32,434 bases of DNA from Chloroflexota bacterium. GTDB taxonomy: Bacteria; Chloroflexota; Chloroflexia; Chloroheliales; Chloroheliaceae. The position numbers were made by a program, and so were the translations under genes. Each line of letters begins with the position of its first letter. Position 1 is the stretch's first letter. Positions 15,300 through 24,260 of this stretch are shown here, one piece after another. The stretch spans positions 1 through 32,434 of the forward strand of contig CADDZM010000026.1 of assembly GCA_902812345.1 (NCBI GenBank), written 5' to 3'. The notes below the pieces were generated by a model that was not told where the DNA came from, made no database searches, and saw only the letters and a list, made by a program, of their open reading frames with translations.

Positions 15300-16700
15300 A
15301 TGGACACAGTAATGCTGGCACGAATGCAATTTGGACTTACTACGATTTATCATTTCTTCTTTGTGCCGCTGAGCATCGGTCTTTCCTTCCTGGTCGCCGT
15401 TATGGAAACCCGTTACGTCAAGACCAGCAACGAAACCTACAAGAAAATGGCCCAGTTCTGGGGCCGCCTGTTCTTGATTAACGCCGGGGTAGGCATCGTA
15501 ACGGGTATCGTGCAGGAGTTCCAGTTCGGCATGAGCTGGTCCGAATACTCCCGGTTCGTCGGCGACATCTTCGGAACCCCCCTCGCCATTGAAACTTTGC
15601 TGGCCTTCTTCCTTGAAAGCACTTTCCTCGGCATCTGGGTTTTCGGCTGGGACAAGCTGAACAAATACCTTCACCTGGCCTGTATATGGCTGGTGGTCTT
15701 CGGTTCCCTGATGTCGGCCTTCTGGATTATCGTCGCTAACTCGTTTATGCAGCACCCCGAAGGTTACACCGTTAACAACGGGCGGGCCGAACTGGCCGAT
15801 TTCAGCGCGGTGCTGGGCAACTCGAACGTCTGGGTGCAGTTCCCCCACGTTTTGATGGGCGCGCTGGTGATGGGAGCCTTCTTCGTCCTGGGTGTGAGCG
15901 CCTTCAACCTCCTGCGCAAACGGGGCGACTTCGAATTCTTCCGCCGCTCGATAAACCTGGCCGTGCTGGTCGCGGTCATCGCTACCCTCGGCGCAGCGGT
16001 GGCCGGGGACCGGCAGGGCGAATTCGACGCCAGGGAAAACCCGATGAAACTGGCCGCGATGGAAGGCCTGTGGCATACCGAAAGCGGCGCGGGTTGGTCC
16101 TTAATCAGCATCATTGACGAGCAAAACCACAAGAACCTGTTCGAGCTGAAAATTCCTTTCTTCCTGAGCATCCTGGCCTTCAAAGACCCGTTCCACGAAG
16201 TCAAGGGTATTGACGAACTCCAGGCCGCCGCCGAAGACAAGTACGGTCCCGGCAACTATACTCCCCCGGTCAACGTCCTGTTCTTCGCCTTCCGAGGTAT
16301 GACCGGCGCTGCCGGTGCGATGATACTCCTGGCCTTCCTGGGACTATTCCTGGCCTGGAAGCGCCGCCTGGCTACCACTCGCTGGTATCTGTTTATCGCT
16401 TCGTTCGGGGTCTTCCTGCCCTATATCTCGAATACCTGCGGCTGGATTATCGCGGAAATGGGCCGCCAGCCCTGGGTAGTGACCGGCGTCCTCAAGACCG
16501 AGCAGGCCGTTTCGCCCAACCTCACCCCGACCGAACTGATTATCTCTATCGCTATCTTCGCCACGCTGTACATCGGCCTGGCCGCCGCCGATATCTTCCT
16601 GATGACCAAGTTCGCTAATGGCAACCGGGTCGCCGACTTCGAGGAGCATACCGAAGCAGTGGAAGAAAGCGACGAGAAATTGCTGGTCGGCGCATACTAA
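15300..16700 (+). CDS. cydA: Cytochrome bd ubiquinol oxidase subunit I
   Basis: A 466-residue membrane protein with about nine transmembrane helices, the quinol-oxidising and haem-bearing subunit of cytochrome bd. His18 in QFGLTTIYHFF is the expected haem b595 ligand, His183 in VQFPHVLMG and Met334 in FRGMTGAAGAM the b558 ligands, and GRQPW follows WIIAEM. The length is typical of short-Q-loop enzymes (E. coli CydA is 522). The complex reduces O2 to water with high affinity and without proton pumping. The ATG at 15300 follows AGAGAGG. cydB begins 204 bp downstream, an unusually long gap that holds a large inverted repeat. Confidence 0.96.
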   Translation: MDTVMLARMQFGLTTIYHFFFVPLSIGLSFLVAVMETRYVKTSNETYKKMAQFWGRLFLINAGVGIVTGIVQEFQFGMSWSEYSRFVGDIFGTPLAIETLLAFFLESTFLGIWVFGWDKLNKYLHLACIWLVVFGSLMSAFWIIVANSFMQHPEGYTVNNGRAELADFSAVLGNSNVWVQFPHVLMGALVMGAFFVLGVSAFNLLRKRGDFEFFRRSINLAVLVAVIATLGAAVAGDRQGEFDARENPMKLAAMEGLWHTESGAGWSLISIIDEQNHKNLFELKIPFFLSILAFKDPFHEVKGIDELQAAAEDKYGPGNYTPPVNVLFFAFRGMTGAAGAMILLAFLGLFLAWKRRLATTRWYLFIASFGVFLPYISNTCGWIIAEMGRQPWVVTGVLKTEQAVSPNLTPTELIISIAIFATLYIGLAAADIFLMTKFANGNRVADFEEHTEAVEESDEKLLVGAY

Positions 16701-16708
16701 GAACAGTT

Positions 16709-16875
16709 GTCAGTAGCCAGTGATCTGTAGTCAGTAAAAATCTTAGCCCGAGTTTATAGCTAAATTTGATAAATATCACTGACGTAAAAGGTAGTTGGTA
16801 AGAAAATATAAACCATTATATTAAAAAATTAACAATTAGCACCGGACTACTGATTACTGACCGCTGGCTGCAGAC
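16709..16875. repeat. Long imperfect inverted repeat between cydA and cydB
   Basis: The arm at 16709-16735 (starting GTCAGTAGCCAGTGATC) and the arm at about 16849-16875 (ACTGATTACTGACCGCTGGC) are inverted copies that agree at roughly 21 of 27 positions. They are separated by about 110 bp of A+T-rich DNA. Motifs of the CAGTAGTCAGT type suggest a dispersed repeat of the genome. If transcribed, the pair could fold and affect processing or relative amounts of cydA and cydB mRNA. Confidence 0.55.
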
Positions 16876-16904
16876 TAATATAAAAAAAAAGGAAGTAAAA
16901 TAAA

Positions 16905-17915
16905 ATGGACTTAAATACGCTCTGGTTTGGAATTGTAACTTTCTTATTCGTCGGGTTTCTCTTTTTGGAAGGTTTCGACTTCGGCGTCGGTATGCTGATG
17001 CCCCTGCTGGGCCGCAACGCCGAGGAACGCCGGACCGTAACCAGCGCCATCGGGCCATTCTGGGACGGTAACGAAGTCTGGTTAATTGTTTCCGGGGCGG
17101 CAATATTCGCCGCCTTCCCCGGTTGGTATGCCACGATGTTCAGCAGTTTCTACCTGATGATGGTGGCTTTGCTGGTTGCCCTGATTTTACGGGGCGTCGG
17201 TTTCGAGTTCCGCAACCGCCACGCCAGCCCGGCCTGGACGAAATTCTGGGACGCGATGATTACCGGTGGAAGCTTCGCGGCGGCTTTCATCTGGGGCGTG
17301 GCTCTGACTGACCTGGTTAAAGGTCTGCCGATTGACGGTAAGCAGCACTACGTAGGCGGGTTCGCCGAATTGTTCAGCCCCTTCTCGCTCCTGGGCGGGG
17401 CCGCGCTGGTGGGCCTCTTCCTTTTACACGGCGCGAACTTCCTCACCCTCAAGACCGAGGGCGAAATCCGGGCCCGGGCCGAGCGAGCGGCTAAAATCCT
17501 GTGGCTTCCCGTTACCCTGGTAGCCGGTGGCTTGGGCGCTTACGCCGCCGTTGAGACGGACATCTTCGGCCACTCGATGCTGGCGACTGTCTGGGCTATC
17601 GTTGCCGCCGCCGCCCTGATAGGGACCGCCGCTTGCCTGCTGGCGGAACGCTCCGGCTGGGCTTTCCTCCTGAACGGCCTGGTTATCATCGGGGTCGCCC
17701 TGGCAATCTTCGGCGGGCTTTTTCCACGGGTGATGGTTTCAAGCCTGAACCCGGAGTACAGCCTGACCATCACGAACGCCGCCGCGACCGCTAAAAGCCT
17801 GGAAATCTCGTCGTGGTTCTCTCTGACCCTTATCCCGGTGGTAGTTGGCTACCAGGCCTGGAACTACTGGGTCTTCCGCAAACGGGTCAGTCTGAAAGCG
17901 GCAGCGCATATCTAA
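16905..17915 (+). CDS. cydB: Cytochrome bd ubiquinol oxidase subunit II
   Basis: A 336-residue polytopic membrane protein. LEGFDFGVGMLMPLLGR, then GPFWDGNEVWLI and FPGWYATMFSSFYL near the N-terminus are the hallmark segments of CydB (and AppC/CioB-type subunit II). About eight to nine hydrophobic helices follow. It forms the heterodimer with CydA and shapes the oxygen channel and the haem-d environment. The ATG at 16905 follows AAGGAAGTAAAATAAA. A hairpin with a T-run lies 43 bp after the stop and should separate cydAB from the following genes. Confidence 0.95.
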   Translation: MDLNTLWFGIVTFLFVGFLFLEGFDFGVGMLMPLLGRNAEERRTVTSAIGPFWDGNEVWLIVSGAAIFAAFPGWYATMFSSFYLMMVALLVALILRGVGFEFRNRHASPAWTKFWDAMITGGSFAAAFIWGVALTDLVKGLPIDGKQHYVGGFAELFSPFSLLGGAALVGLFLLHGANFLTLKTEGEIRARAERAAKILWLPVTLVAGGLGAYAAVETDIFGHSMLATVWAIVAAAALIGTAACLLAERSGWAFLLNGLVIIGVALAIFGGLFPRVMVSSLNPEYSLTITNAAATAKSLEISSWFSLTLIPVVVGYQAWNYWVFRKRVSLKAAAHI

Positions 17916-17957
17916 ATCACGTTAAACGTAAAACGTTGAAGGTAAAACGGGGGAAAC

Positions 17958-18001
17958 CAGGTGGTTCAGGGGTTGAAAAGCCGCTAACCACCTGACTTTT
18001 T
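17958..18001 (+). terminator. Rho-independent-type terminator after cydB
   Basis: CAGGTGGTT (17958-17966) pairs perfectly with AACCACCTG (17986-17994) around a 19-base loop, followed by ACTTTTTAC. The stem is stable and the T-run acceptable, so cydAB transcription probably ends or is attenuated here before the small gene and cydDC. Confidence 0.72.
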
Positions 18002-18075
18002 ACTAAAATGGTCTTTATCCTATATATAAAGTTTTGTGTTTAACCTTTTTCGTAATCTTAATGAGGTACAATAAA

Positions 18076-18273
18076 ATGGCGAACCAAGAAGAAAAAATTC
18101 TAGTGTGGCTGTATATGGTCAAGGTTAGCGGCGATAACCGGGCGGCGGAGAGACTCAAATACGAGGTGCCGCTTTCTTTGCAAGAATGGTCGCGCCGCAA
18201 CGACCTGGAAAACCTAACCCGCGCCTACGGGGAAGCCCTTCGGCACCAGGCACCCCCAGTTGATTGGGAGTAA
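18076..18273 (+). CDS. Small hypothetical protein within the cyd cluster
   Basis: A 65-residue soluble, charged protein that starts MANQEEKILVWLYMVK and ends RHQAPPVDWE. There is no membrane segment, so it is not a CydX/CbdX-type accessory peptide. I do not recognise a family. The ATG at 18076 was chosen because TGAGG lies about 9 bases upstream; an in-frame ATG at 18034 would add hydrophobic residues and overlaps the region just after the terminator. It lies between the cydB terminator and cydD (gap of 59 bp), on the same strand. Codon usage looks like that of the neighbours, which supports it being real. Confidence 0.6.
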   Translation: MANQEEKILVWLYMVKVSGDNRAAERLKYEVPLSLQEWSRRNDLENLTRAYGEALRHQAPPVDWE

Positions 18274-18332
18274 TTTGGGTGTAAGTACCGGGTGTAGTCC
18301 GTTTAACCTGGCAAGCAGAAGCAAAATTTAGG

Positions 18333-20075
18333 ATGAAAAAAGAAAAGTCCGCCGCCCGTCAAAAGAAATCAGCCGTAACGCGCCGCCTGTTTTTTCAGGG
18401 TGGAAAAGTCCGCTTTTTCCTCGGCATCACAGTCACAACCGGGGCGCTAATAAGCGTCCTGATTGTGGTCCAGGCCCACTATTTAAGCCTCCTGATTGAT
18501 GATGTTTTCCTTAAAAATGGGTCCGGCGGTTGGGGCTGGCTTTTAGCCTTGCTGCTGGTCATCCTGGCGCGGGCAATCCTCAACTGGGCCGGGGACGCTT
18601 CGGCCAGCCAGGCTGCCGGGCTGGTGAAAAAGACCCTGCGTGAAGCCATCTTCAACCACCTTTTAAAACTCGGCCCGGCCTACACGCGCGGGGAACGCAG
18701 CGGCGAACTTACCAACACAGCCATGGAAGGAGTCGAAACCCTCGACGCTTACTACAGCCAGTATTTGCCCCAACTTTTTCTTACAATGCTGGTGCCGCTG
18801 GTCGTGGTCGCGGCGGTCTTCTCGGCAGATGTGCTTTCAGGTATTGTCCTGATGGTCACGATGCCGGTTTTGCCGGTCTTCATGATTTTAATCGGCTTAC
18901 AGGCCCAGGCTAAAAGCCAGAAGCAGTTTAATATTCTCAGCCAGATGAGCGCGCACTTCCTGGATGTGCTGCAAGGTTTAGCTACTCTCAAACTTTTTGG
19001 TCGCAGCAAGCACCAGGAAGAAACGATTGCCCGTGTCAGCGAACGTTACCGCCAGCGCACCATGGGCGTTTTGCGGGTTGCCTTCCTTTCGGCGCTGGTG
19101 ATGGAAATCGGCGCGACCCTCAGCACCGCTATTGTAGCCGTCGAAATCGGCTTGCGGCTGCTCTACGGCTACATTCCGTTCCAATCGGCCTTTTTCGTCC
19201 TGCTGCTGGCCCCCGAATTTTACCAGCCGCTTCGGACCGTAGGCCAGCGTTTCCACGCCAGCACGTCCGGTATCGCCGCCGCCAGCCGTATTTTTGAAAT
19301 CCTCGATACGCCCGCGCCCGGTGAGGTTGAAACTGAACCCAAACCCACGTTACAGACTCCCTTAAACTCAATTGGGCTGCGTTTTGAGCAAGTATCCTTC
19401 GCCTACCCGACCGCCGGCGGTCACCGGACAGCCCTCGAAAGCGTGGATTTTAGCATCGAGCGAGGCCGTAAAGTAGCCCTGACCGGGCCGAGCGGGGCGG
19501 GCAAAAGCACCATCGCCCAGCTTTTATTGCGCTTTATTCAGCCGGACGAGGGCCGGATTATCCTAGAAACCGGCGAAAAGAGCTTTCTTTTAAATGAAAT
19601 GGACGCTAAAGCGTGGCGCGAACTGGTGGCCTGGGTGCCGCAGAATCCTTATCTTTTCAACGACAGTGTAATTGAAAATATCCGGCTCGGCAAGCCCGGC
19701 GCCACCGAAGCCGAGGTTATTGCCGCCGCGAAGCAAGCCCACGCCCACGAATTTATTACCGGCCTGCCGCAGGGCTACGCTACATTTCTGGGAGAACGGG
19801 GCGCCAGGCTTAGCGGCGGGCAAATTCAGCGTATCAGCCTGGCCCGCGCCTTTTTACGGAACGCCCCGTTTTTAGTGCTGGACGAGGCTACCTCTAACCT
19901 CGATGTGGAAAACGAAGCCTTTATCCTGGATGCGTTGGACAACCTTATGACAGGTCGGACGGTGCTGATAATTGCGCACCGGGCAACGCTGCTGGAACGG
20001 GCCGACCGGGTAATCCGCCTGGAAACGGGCCGCGTGGCCGGAGATAACGCGGTCAAGAAGCAAACCCTGGCATGA
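18333..20075 (+). CDS. cydD: Thiol-reductant ABC exporter subunit CydD
   Basis: A 580-residue half-ABC exporter: about six transmembrane helices in residues 25-310, then a nucleotide-binding domain. Walker A is GPSGAGKS with Lys391, the signature LSGGQIQR, Walker B FLVLDEATS and the H-loop IIAHRAT. CydDC exports glutathione or cysteine to the outside and is needed to assemble cytochrome bd. Pairing with the cytochrome bd genes is the main reason for the name. Its stop codon overlaps the start of the next gene (ATGA at 20072-20075). The ribosome site is weak (TTAGG directly before the ATG). Confidence 0.9.
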   Translation: MKKEKSAARQKKSAVTRRLFFQGGKVRFFLGITVTTGALISVLIVVQAHYLSLLIDDVFLKNGSGGWGWLLALLLVILARAILNWAGDASASQAAGLVKKTLREAIFNHLLKLGPAYTRGERSGELTNTAMEGVETLDAYYSQYLPQLFLTMLVPLVVVAAVFSADVLSGIVLMVTMPVLPVFMILIGLQAQAKSQKQFNILSQMSAHFLDVLQGLATLKLFGRSKHQEETIARVSERYRQRTMGVLRVAFLSALVMEIGATLSTAIVAVEIGLRLLYGYIPFQSAFFVLLLAPEFYQPLRTVGQRFHASTSGIAAASRIFEILDTPAPGEVETEPKPTLQTPLNSIGLRFEQVSFAYPTAGGHRTALESVDFSIERGRKVALTGPSGAGKSTIAQLLLRFIQPDEGRIILETGEKSFLLNEMDAKAWRELVAWVPQNPYLFNDSVIENIRLGKPGATEAEVIAAAKQAHAHEFITGLPQGYATFLGERGARLSGGQIQRISLARAFLRNAPFLVLDEATSNLDVENEAFILDALDNLMTGRTVLIIAHRATLLERADRVIRLETGRVAGDNAVKKQTLA

Positions 20076-21808
20076 AAACTTTCTTCAGACTGGTAAAACT
20101 GGCCTGGCCGCTCAAATGGGGCATGGTCCTGGCGACCCTGGTCGGCTTCCTGACGGTCAGCAGCGCTATCGGCCTGATGGCGACCTCGGCCTGGCTTATT
20201 TCGATGGCGGCTTTGCAGCCTTCGGTGGCGGCGCTGGGCGTGGCGATTGTGGGCGTGCGCTTTTTCGGGATTGCCAGGGGCGTCTTTCGCTACCTGGACC
20301 GCCTCATTTCGCACGAAGTAACTTTCCGCCTGCTGTCCCGGTTGCGGGTCTGGTTCTACGGGGCCGTCGAGCCATTGGCCCCGGCTATTTTAGAGCGTTA
20401 CCGCAGCGGTGATTTGCTGAGCCGGGTTGTTTCGGATATTGACACCCTGCAAAACTTTTATTTGCGCGTGCTGGCTCCGCCCCTGGTCGCTGCCGTAACC
20501 GGACTGGGCGTATGGTTCCTGCTGGGCGCTTTCAACCCGGTTTTCTCGCTGGCCTTCCTGGGTTTCTACTTGCTAGCCGGGGTCGGCGTACCCTGGCTGA
20601 CCCACCTTTTGAGCAAACGGCTGGCCGCCCGCTCGGTGGAACTTCGCTCGGACCTTAACGCGAGCATGGTTGACGGCATCCAGGGGATGGCCGAACTGGT
20701 CGCGTTCGGGCAGGAAGACCGCCAGGCCGCCCGCATTGAGCATCTTAACCGTCAACTGGTCAGGGCACAGTTCCGCCTGGGCGCTATCAATGCCCTGCAA
20801 AGCACGCTCGGCACCCTGTTGATGAATCTAGCAGCCTGGACCATGCTTGTTTTAGCCATCCCGCTGGTCCGCAGCGGCCGGTTTGACCCGGTTTACCTGG
20901 CCCTGGTGGTCCTGGCCGCCCTGGCAAGTTTCGAGGCGGTTTTGCCGCTCGGCCAGGCTTTTCAGTACCTGGCAATCAGCCTGGCCGCCGCCGACCGCAT
21001 GTTTGAAATCGTGGACAAAGTTCCGGCGGTTAAAACCCGGCCCGCTCCCGGCCCGGTCCCGTCCGAGGCTAACGGTTACAGCCTGGAAGTGAAAAACCTG
21101 TCGTTCAGCTACGAACCGGGCCAGCCCGACGCTCTCCACAACCTGAGTTTCAGCCTCCAACCCGGCCAGTCTATCGCGCTTGTCGGCGAAAGCGGGGCCG
21201 GGAAATCCACCCTGGCAAATTTGCTCTTGCGCTTCTGGGACTACGAAAAGGGTGAAATCCGGCTGAACGGGCGCGATCTGGACACCATTTCGCCCGAAGA
21301 TGTGCGTAAAATTATCGGCCTGGTCAGCCAGCGCACCCACCTTTTTAACGCGACCATCCGGGAAAACCTGGCGATTGCCAACCCCAACGCCGACCAGGCC
21401 GCCCTGGAAACCGCCTGCAAGCAAGCCCAGCTTCATGACTTTATCACCGGATTGCCGCAGGGTTACGCCACGCCGGTTGGTGAGTTCGGCCTTGCCCTGA
21501 GTGGCGGCGAACGGCAGCGGCTCTCTATCGCCCGCGCGATTTTGAAAAACGCGCCTATCCTGGTGCTGGACGAGCCGACCGCGAACCTGGACCGGCAAAA
21601 TGAACAACTGGTTATGCAAGCGTTACAGAACCTGATGAAAGACCGCTCGACCATCCTGATTACGCACCGGTTGGTGGACCTGGAAGGCTTCGAGGAAATC
21701 CTGGTGTTGCGGGCCGGGCATGTGGTCGAACGCGGCGACCAGTCGCAGCTTTTGCAAGAGCAGGGTCTTTTTAACAGGCTCTGGCAGTTACAGGCTGCGA
21801 CCGTTTAA
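20072..21808 (+). CDS. cydC: Thiol-reductant ABC exporter subunit CydC
   Basis: A 578-residue half-ABC exporter, partner of CydD. The membrane domain includes GLMATSAWLISMAALQP and FGIARGVFRYLDRLISHE, which are characteristic of CydC. The ATPase part has Walker A GESGAGKST with Lys378, the signature LSGGERQRLSIARA, Walker B ILVLDEPTANLD and the switch region ILITHR. It overlaps cydD by four bases, implying translational coupling and equal production of the two halves. The transporter supplies periplasmic or cell-surface reductant for cytochrome bd maturation. It closes the cyd cluster; a converging gene lies 100 bp further. Confidence 0.92.
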   Translation: MKTFFRLVKLAWPLKWGMVLATLVGFLTVSSAIGLMATSAWLISMAALQPSVAALGVAIVGVRFFGIARGVFRYLDRLISHEVTFRLLSRLRVWFYGAVEPLAPAILERYRSGDLLSRVVSDIDTLQNFYLRVLAPPLVAAVTGLGVWFLLGAFNPVFSLAFLGFYLLAGVGVPWLTHLLSKRLAARSVELRSDLNASMVDGIQGMAELVAFGQEDRQAARIEHLNRQLVRAQFRLGAINALQSTLGTLLMNLAAWTMLVLAIPLVRSGRFDPVYLALVVLAALASFEAVLPLGQAFQYLAISLAAADRMFEIVDKVPAVKTRPAPGPVPSEANGYSLEVKNLSFSYEPGQPDALHNLSFSLQPGQSIALVGESGAGKSTLANLLLRFWDYEKGEIRLNGRDLDTISPEDVRKIIGLVSQRTHLFNATIRENLAIANPNADQAALETACKQAQLHDFITGLPQGYATPVGEFGLALSGGERQRLSIARAILKNAPILVLDEPTANLDRQNEQLVMQALQNLMKDRSTILITHRLVDLEGFEEILVLRAGHVVERGDQSQLLQEQGLFNRLWQLQAATV

Positions 21809-21837
21809 CAGCAAGTACGGGTGAATAGACATACATC

Positions 21838-21858
21838 ATTCTGAGTGAAACGAAGAAT
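21838..21858. repeat. Short hairpin of a dispersed-repeat type
   Basis: ATTCT (21838-21842) and AGAAT (21854-21858) flank GAGTGAAACGA. The phrase resembles an intergenic hairpin unit (ATTCTGAGCGAAGCGAAGAAT) that I have seen as a frequent short repeat in several bacterial genomes. It lies between the convergent cydC and LysM genes. No U-run follows. Confidence 0.35.
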
Positions 21859-21908
21859 CTCCGGCCTGTTGGATAAAAGGCGCTTTTTTCGGGTTCGCTG
21901 GCTGATTT

Positions 21909-22658
21909 TTAAGGAATAACCAGCTCCTGGCCGGGATGAATCAAGTCAGGGTTGGAGATTTTATCCCGGTTCGCGTCATAAATGCGGCGCCACTGGTTGC
22001 CGTCACCGTAGAAATTCTGGGCGATTGCGGATAGGTTATCACCTGATTGGACCGTATAGGTACGCTGGCCGCCACCCTGGCCCTGCGCGCCCCGGTTTTC
22101 CACCTGCACATTCGCGCCGTCCCAATGTAAAATGGCGTGCTCGAACATCTGGTAGCCGCCGACATCGCCGTGCTGCTCGTCCACCGGCTGGCCGATTTCC
22201 GGGTGAGCCTTGTAGTAGCGCAGGAAAGCAAAACCAACCGCGTGCCCGTTGATTGACTCAACATCCGGATTGGCGGCAACCGGAGCCTGGGCCGGTTCAG
22301 AAACAGGCGGGACATCCTCGTGAGACTGGGCCTGGCTTTCCACCGCCTGATGGGCTTCCTCACTTGATGAAGGGGCCACCGCTTGCGGGTTATCCCCGAA
22401 AGGATTGCCTAAGGTCGGGGAAGGCTGCGTCGAAGGTATCTGCTGGGTGGCCTGGGTAGCCAGGTTCCCCGCCGCGCCCATTATCTGGCCCCAGTCCGGG
22501 GAAGCGGCCTGGCCCTCCTGTGGTTGCGGCACTGCGGCGGGTTGCTCCACCGGTTGAGCTTGCTCCACCGGTTGCGCCTCCTGGTGGCTATCTTCTTTCT
22601 TGTCGAGGCCGAAAAGGTGTTTTACGGCATCCTTTACCGGGTCGTGACTATCTGACAT
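21909..22658 (-). CDS. LysM-domain protein without signal peptide
   Basis: A 249-residue acidic protein. Residues 1-130 are low-complexity (Pro/Gln/Glu/Ala, with PVEQAQPVEQP) and probably disordered. Residues about 138-186 (HAVGFAFLRYYKAHPEIGQP, then GYQMFEHAILHWDG) resemble half of the FGYP/ERARFE repeat also present in the secreted protein at 29395-31215. Residues 200-249 are a LysM domain: YTVQSGDNLSAIAQNFYG, then WRRIYDANRDKI and IHPGQELVIP. LysM binds peptidoglycan or chitin-like polymers, but there is no signal peptide or membrane segment, so the protein is either cytoplasmic, like Kbp/YgaU, or leaves by another route. The ATG at 22658 is preceded by AAGGAGAAAAT. Confidence 0.82.
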   Translation of the reverse strand: MSDSHDPVKDAVKHLFGLDKKEDSHQEAQPVEQAQPVEQPAAVPQPQEGQAASPDWGQIMGAAGNLATQATQQIPSTQPSPTLGNPFGDNPQAVAPSSSEEAHQAVESQAQSHEDVPPVSEPAQAPVAANPDVESINGHAVGFAFLRYYKAHPEIGQPVDEQHGDVGGYQMFEHAILHWDGANVQVENRGAQGQGGGQRTYTVQSGDNLSAIAQNFYGDGNQWRRIYDANRDKISNPDLIHPGQELVIP

Positions 22659-22720
22659 GCTATTTTCTCCTTCCGGATTAACTTAATCTATTATATTTAT
22701 CCTACAGCCTGCCCTGGTAA

Positions 22721-24259
22721 TTAACTGATGCTAAATTGGCGTTTGTACAGGAAACGGCCAATAATAAAGTAAACCACGCCCAGACCAAGCGGCATCAACA
22801 GATAGAACAGGTCAGGCCAGCGGTTATCCAGCATCACGTCCTGCAAATTCGTCGCTCCAAAAGTCATGGGCAAAATGTACGAGAAGTAACGAACGACCAC
22901 GTTGAACTGGTTTAGCGGCACAATAAAGCCCGTAAAGAAAAGGCTCGCCAGGATTAAAAGCATGCTCCACTGGACCGCCTGGGTCTCGGTACGAGAGAGG
23001 CCTGCTATCAAAAAGCCCAGGCCAATTGAGGCAAAACTGGACGAGGCTATTACGCCGACTGCCAGAAGTGGGTCGCCGATGAACGGCACGCCCAGGAGGA
23101 GGTGCAGGGCTGCAATCAACAGGCCGCTCACTATCATCAAGAGAATCATATAACTGAGGAACTTGCCGACCAGGATTTCGGTCGGGTTAATCGGCGATAC
23201 CCGGAAGATTTCGAGCGCGCCTAACATCCGGTCCCGCACAATCGAAAGCGCGGCCAGGGTCACACCGATATGCTGGAGCAGCAAAATCACGACAGCCGGG
23301 GCGTAGAAATTAACAAAACTCACCTGGGTATTTACCAGGTTCTTGGCCTTTGAAAGCACCGGCGAAACCAGCACCGCCGGAGGAATGTTGGCGATTTTGT
23401 TAGTATCGGTAATCAAGGCGTTATTAGCATCCTTCAGGTTCGCCAGGTTTTGCTGCTGCTGGCTCGAATATACGTCGTTATTATTCAGATCGTCATTGAT
23501 GGCCTTGACCTGGGTATCAACCGCGGCCACCCTGCTGTTCAGGTTGCTCACCACCCCCTGCGAGACCTGCTGAGCAATCAGCTTGCTTTGCTGGGTATTA
23601 CCCTTGCCGTTGCCTGGAATAATAAGGCTGGATGTACCCTGCCGGGCCAGCGCGGTTACGGCTTGTATGCGGGCGATGTCGGCTTTGGCGGCTACAAGAT
23701 TGTTGGACTGCATGTCCTTTTCAAGCTGGGCGGTAGAGCTATTTAACTGGTCGGTGTATGTTTTAAGCTGCTCATTCGGCGGTTTGGCCGCTTCAAGAGC
23801 TTCGCGCAACAGCACTTTGTCGAACTCGGAAGCGTACACATAGGTGCTGTACTCGATATAGTTAGCCTGTAAAGGGCTTAACTGGCGGTAATAGACCGGG
23901 AACTGGGCGCTTTGGCCGCCGTAAATCTGGTCAAGAGCGTCGCCCGGCACCACGATTACCGCGCCTAATTTTCCTTCTCGGAGCTTGTTTATCTCAGCAT
24001 TCTGGTCGGTGGAAACCTCGACGATATTAAAAGTTTCCTTTGAAAAGGAAGCATAATCGGCCACGTTAGTCGAAATTCCCTGCCGGTCAGGCACAACCAG
24101 CGCCGTATCGAATTTGTTGGTCCCGTCATAGCCGGTGGCGAAAATAGCCAGGATGATAAATGGCCCCAGCACCAGGCTTAGCACTTTCAAAGGCTGGCGG
24201 GCCGAACTTGATAACTCCTTGCGGCAGAAAGCAAGGGTACGGACTATTAAACTCCCCAT
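22721..24259 (-). CDS. ABC-2 type transporter permease
   Basis: A 512-residue permease with the ABC2_membrane_3-like layout. A first membrane segment (VLSLVLGPFIILAIFA) is followed by a large extracytoplasmic domain of about 270 residues that includes coiled-coil-like helices. About five membrane helices then follow (ending LMPLGLGVVYFIIGRFLYKR). Such permeases (YhgE/YbhS style) export drugs, lipids or cell-envelope material; the substrate is not evident. The start is 1 bp after the stop of the ATPase gene, so the pair is translationally coupled and should form one exporter. Confidence 0.88.
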   Translation of the reverse strand: MGSLIVRTLAFCRKELSSSARQPLKVLSLVLGPFIILAIFATGYDGTNKFDTALVVPDRQGISTNVADYASFSKETFNIVEVSTDQNAEINKLREGKLGAVIVVPGDALDQIYGGQSAQFPVYYRQLSPLQANYIEYSTYVYASEFDKVLLREALEAAKPPNEQLKTYTDQLNSSTAQLEKDMQSNNLVAAKADIARIQAVTALARQGTSSLIIPGNGKGNTQQSKLIAQQVSQGVVSNLNSRVAAVDTQVKAINDDLNNNDVYSSQQQQNLANLKDANNALITDTNKIANIPPAVLVSPVLSKAKNLVNTQVSFVNFYAPAVVILLLQHIGVTLAALSIVRDRMLGALEIFRVSPINPTEILVGKFLSYMILLMIVSGLLIAALHLLLGVPFIGDPLLAVGVIASSSFASIGLGFLIAGLSRTETQAVQWSMLLILASLFFTGFIVPLNQFNVVVRYFSYILPMTFGATNLQDVMLDNRWPDLFYLLMPLGLGVVYFIIGRFLYKRQFSIS

Positions 24260-24260
24260 T

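Noticed and set aside
15273-16076. Minus-strand open frame of 267 codons opposite cydA
   Set aside because: The reverse complement of strongly biased membrane-protein codons gives an open frame; it shows no motifs and overlaps a certain gene.
20852-21619. Minus-strand open frame of 255 codons opposite cydC
   Set aside because: It covers the Walker motifs of cydC in antisense; composition is artefactual and there is no start context.
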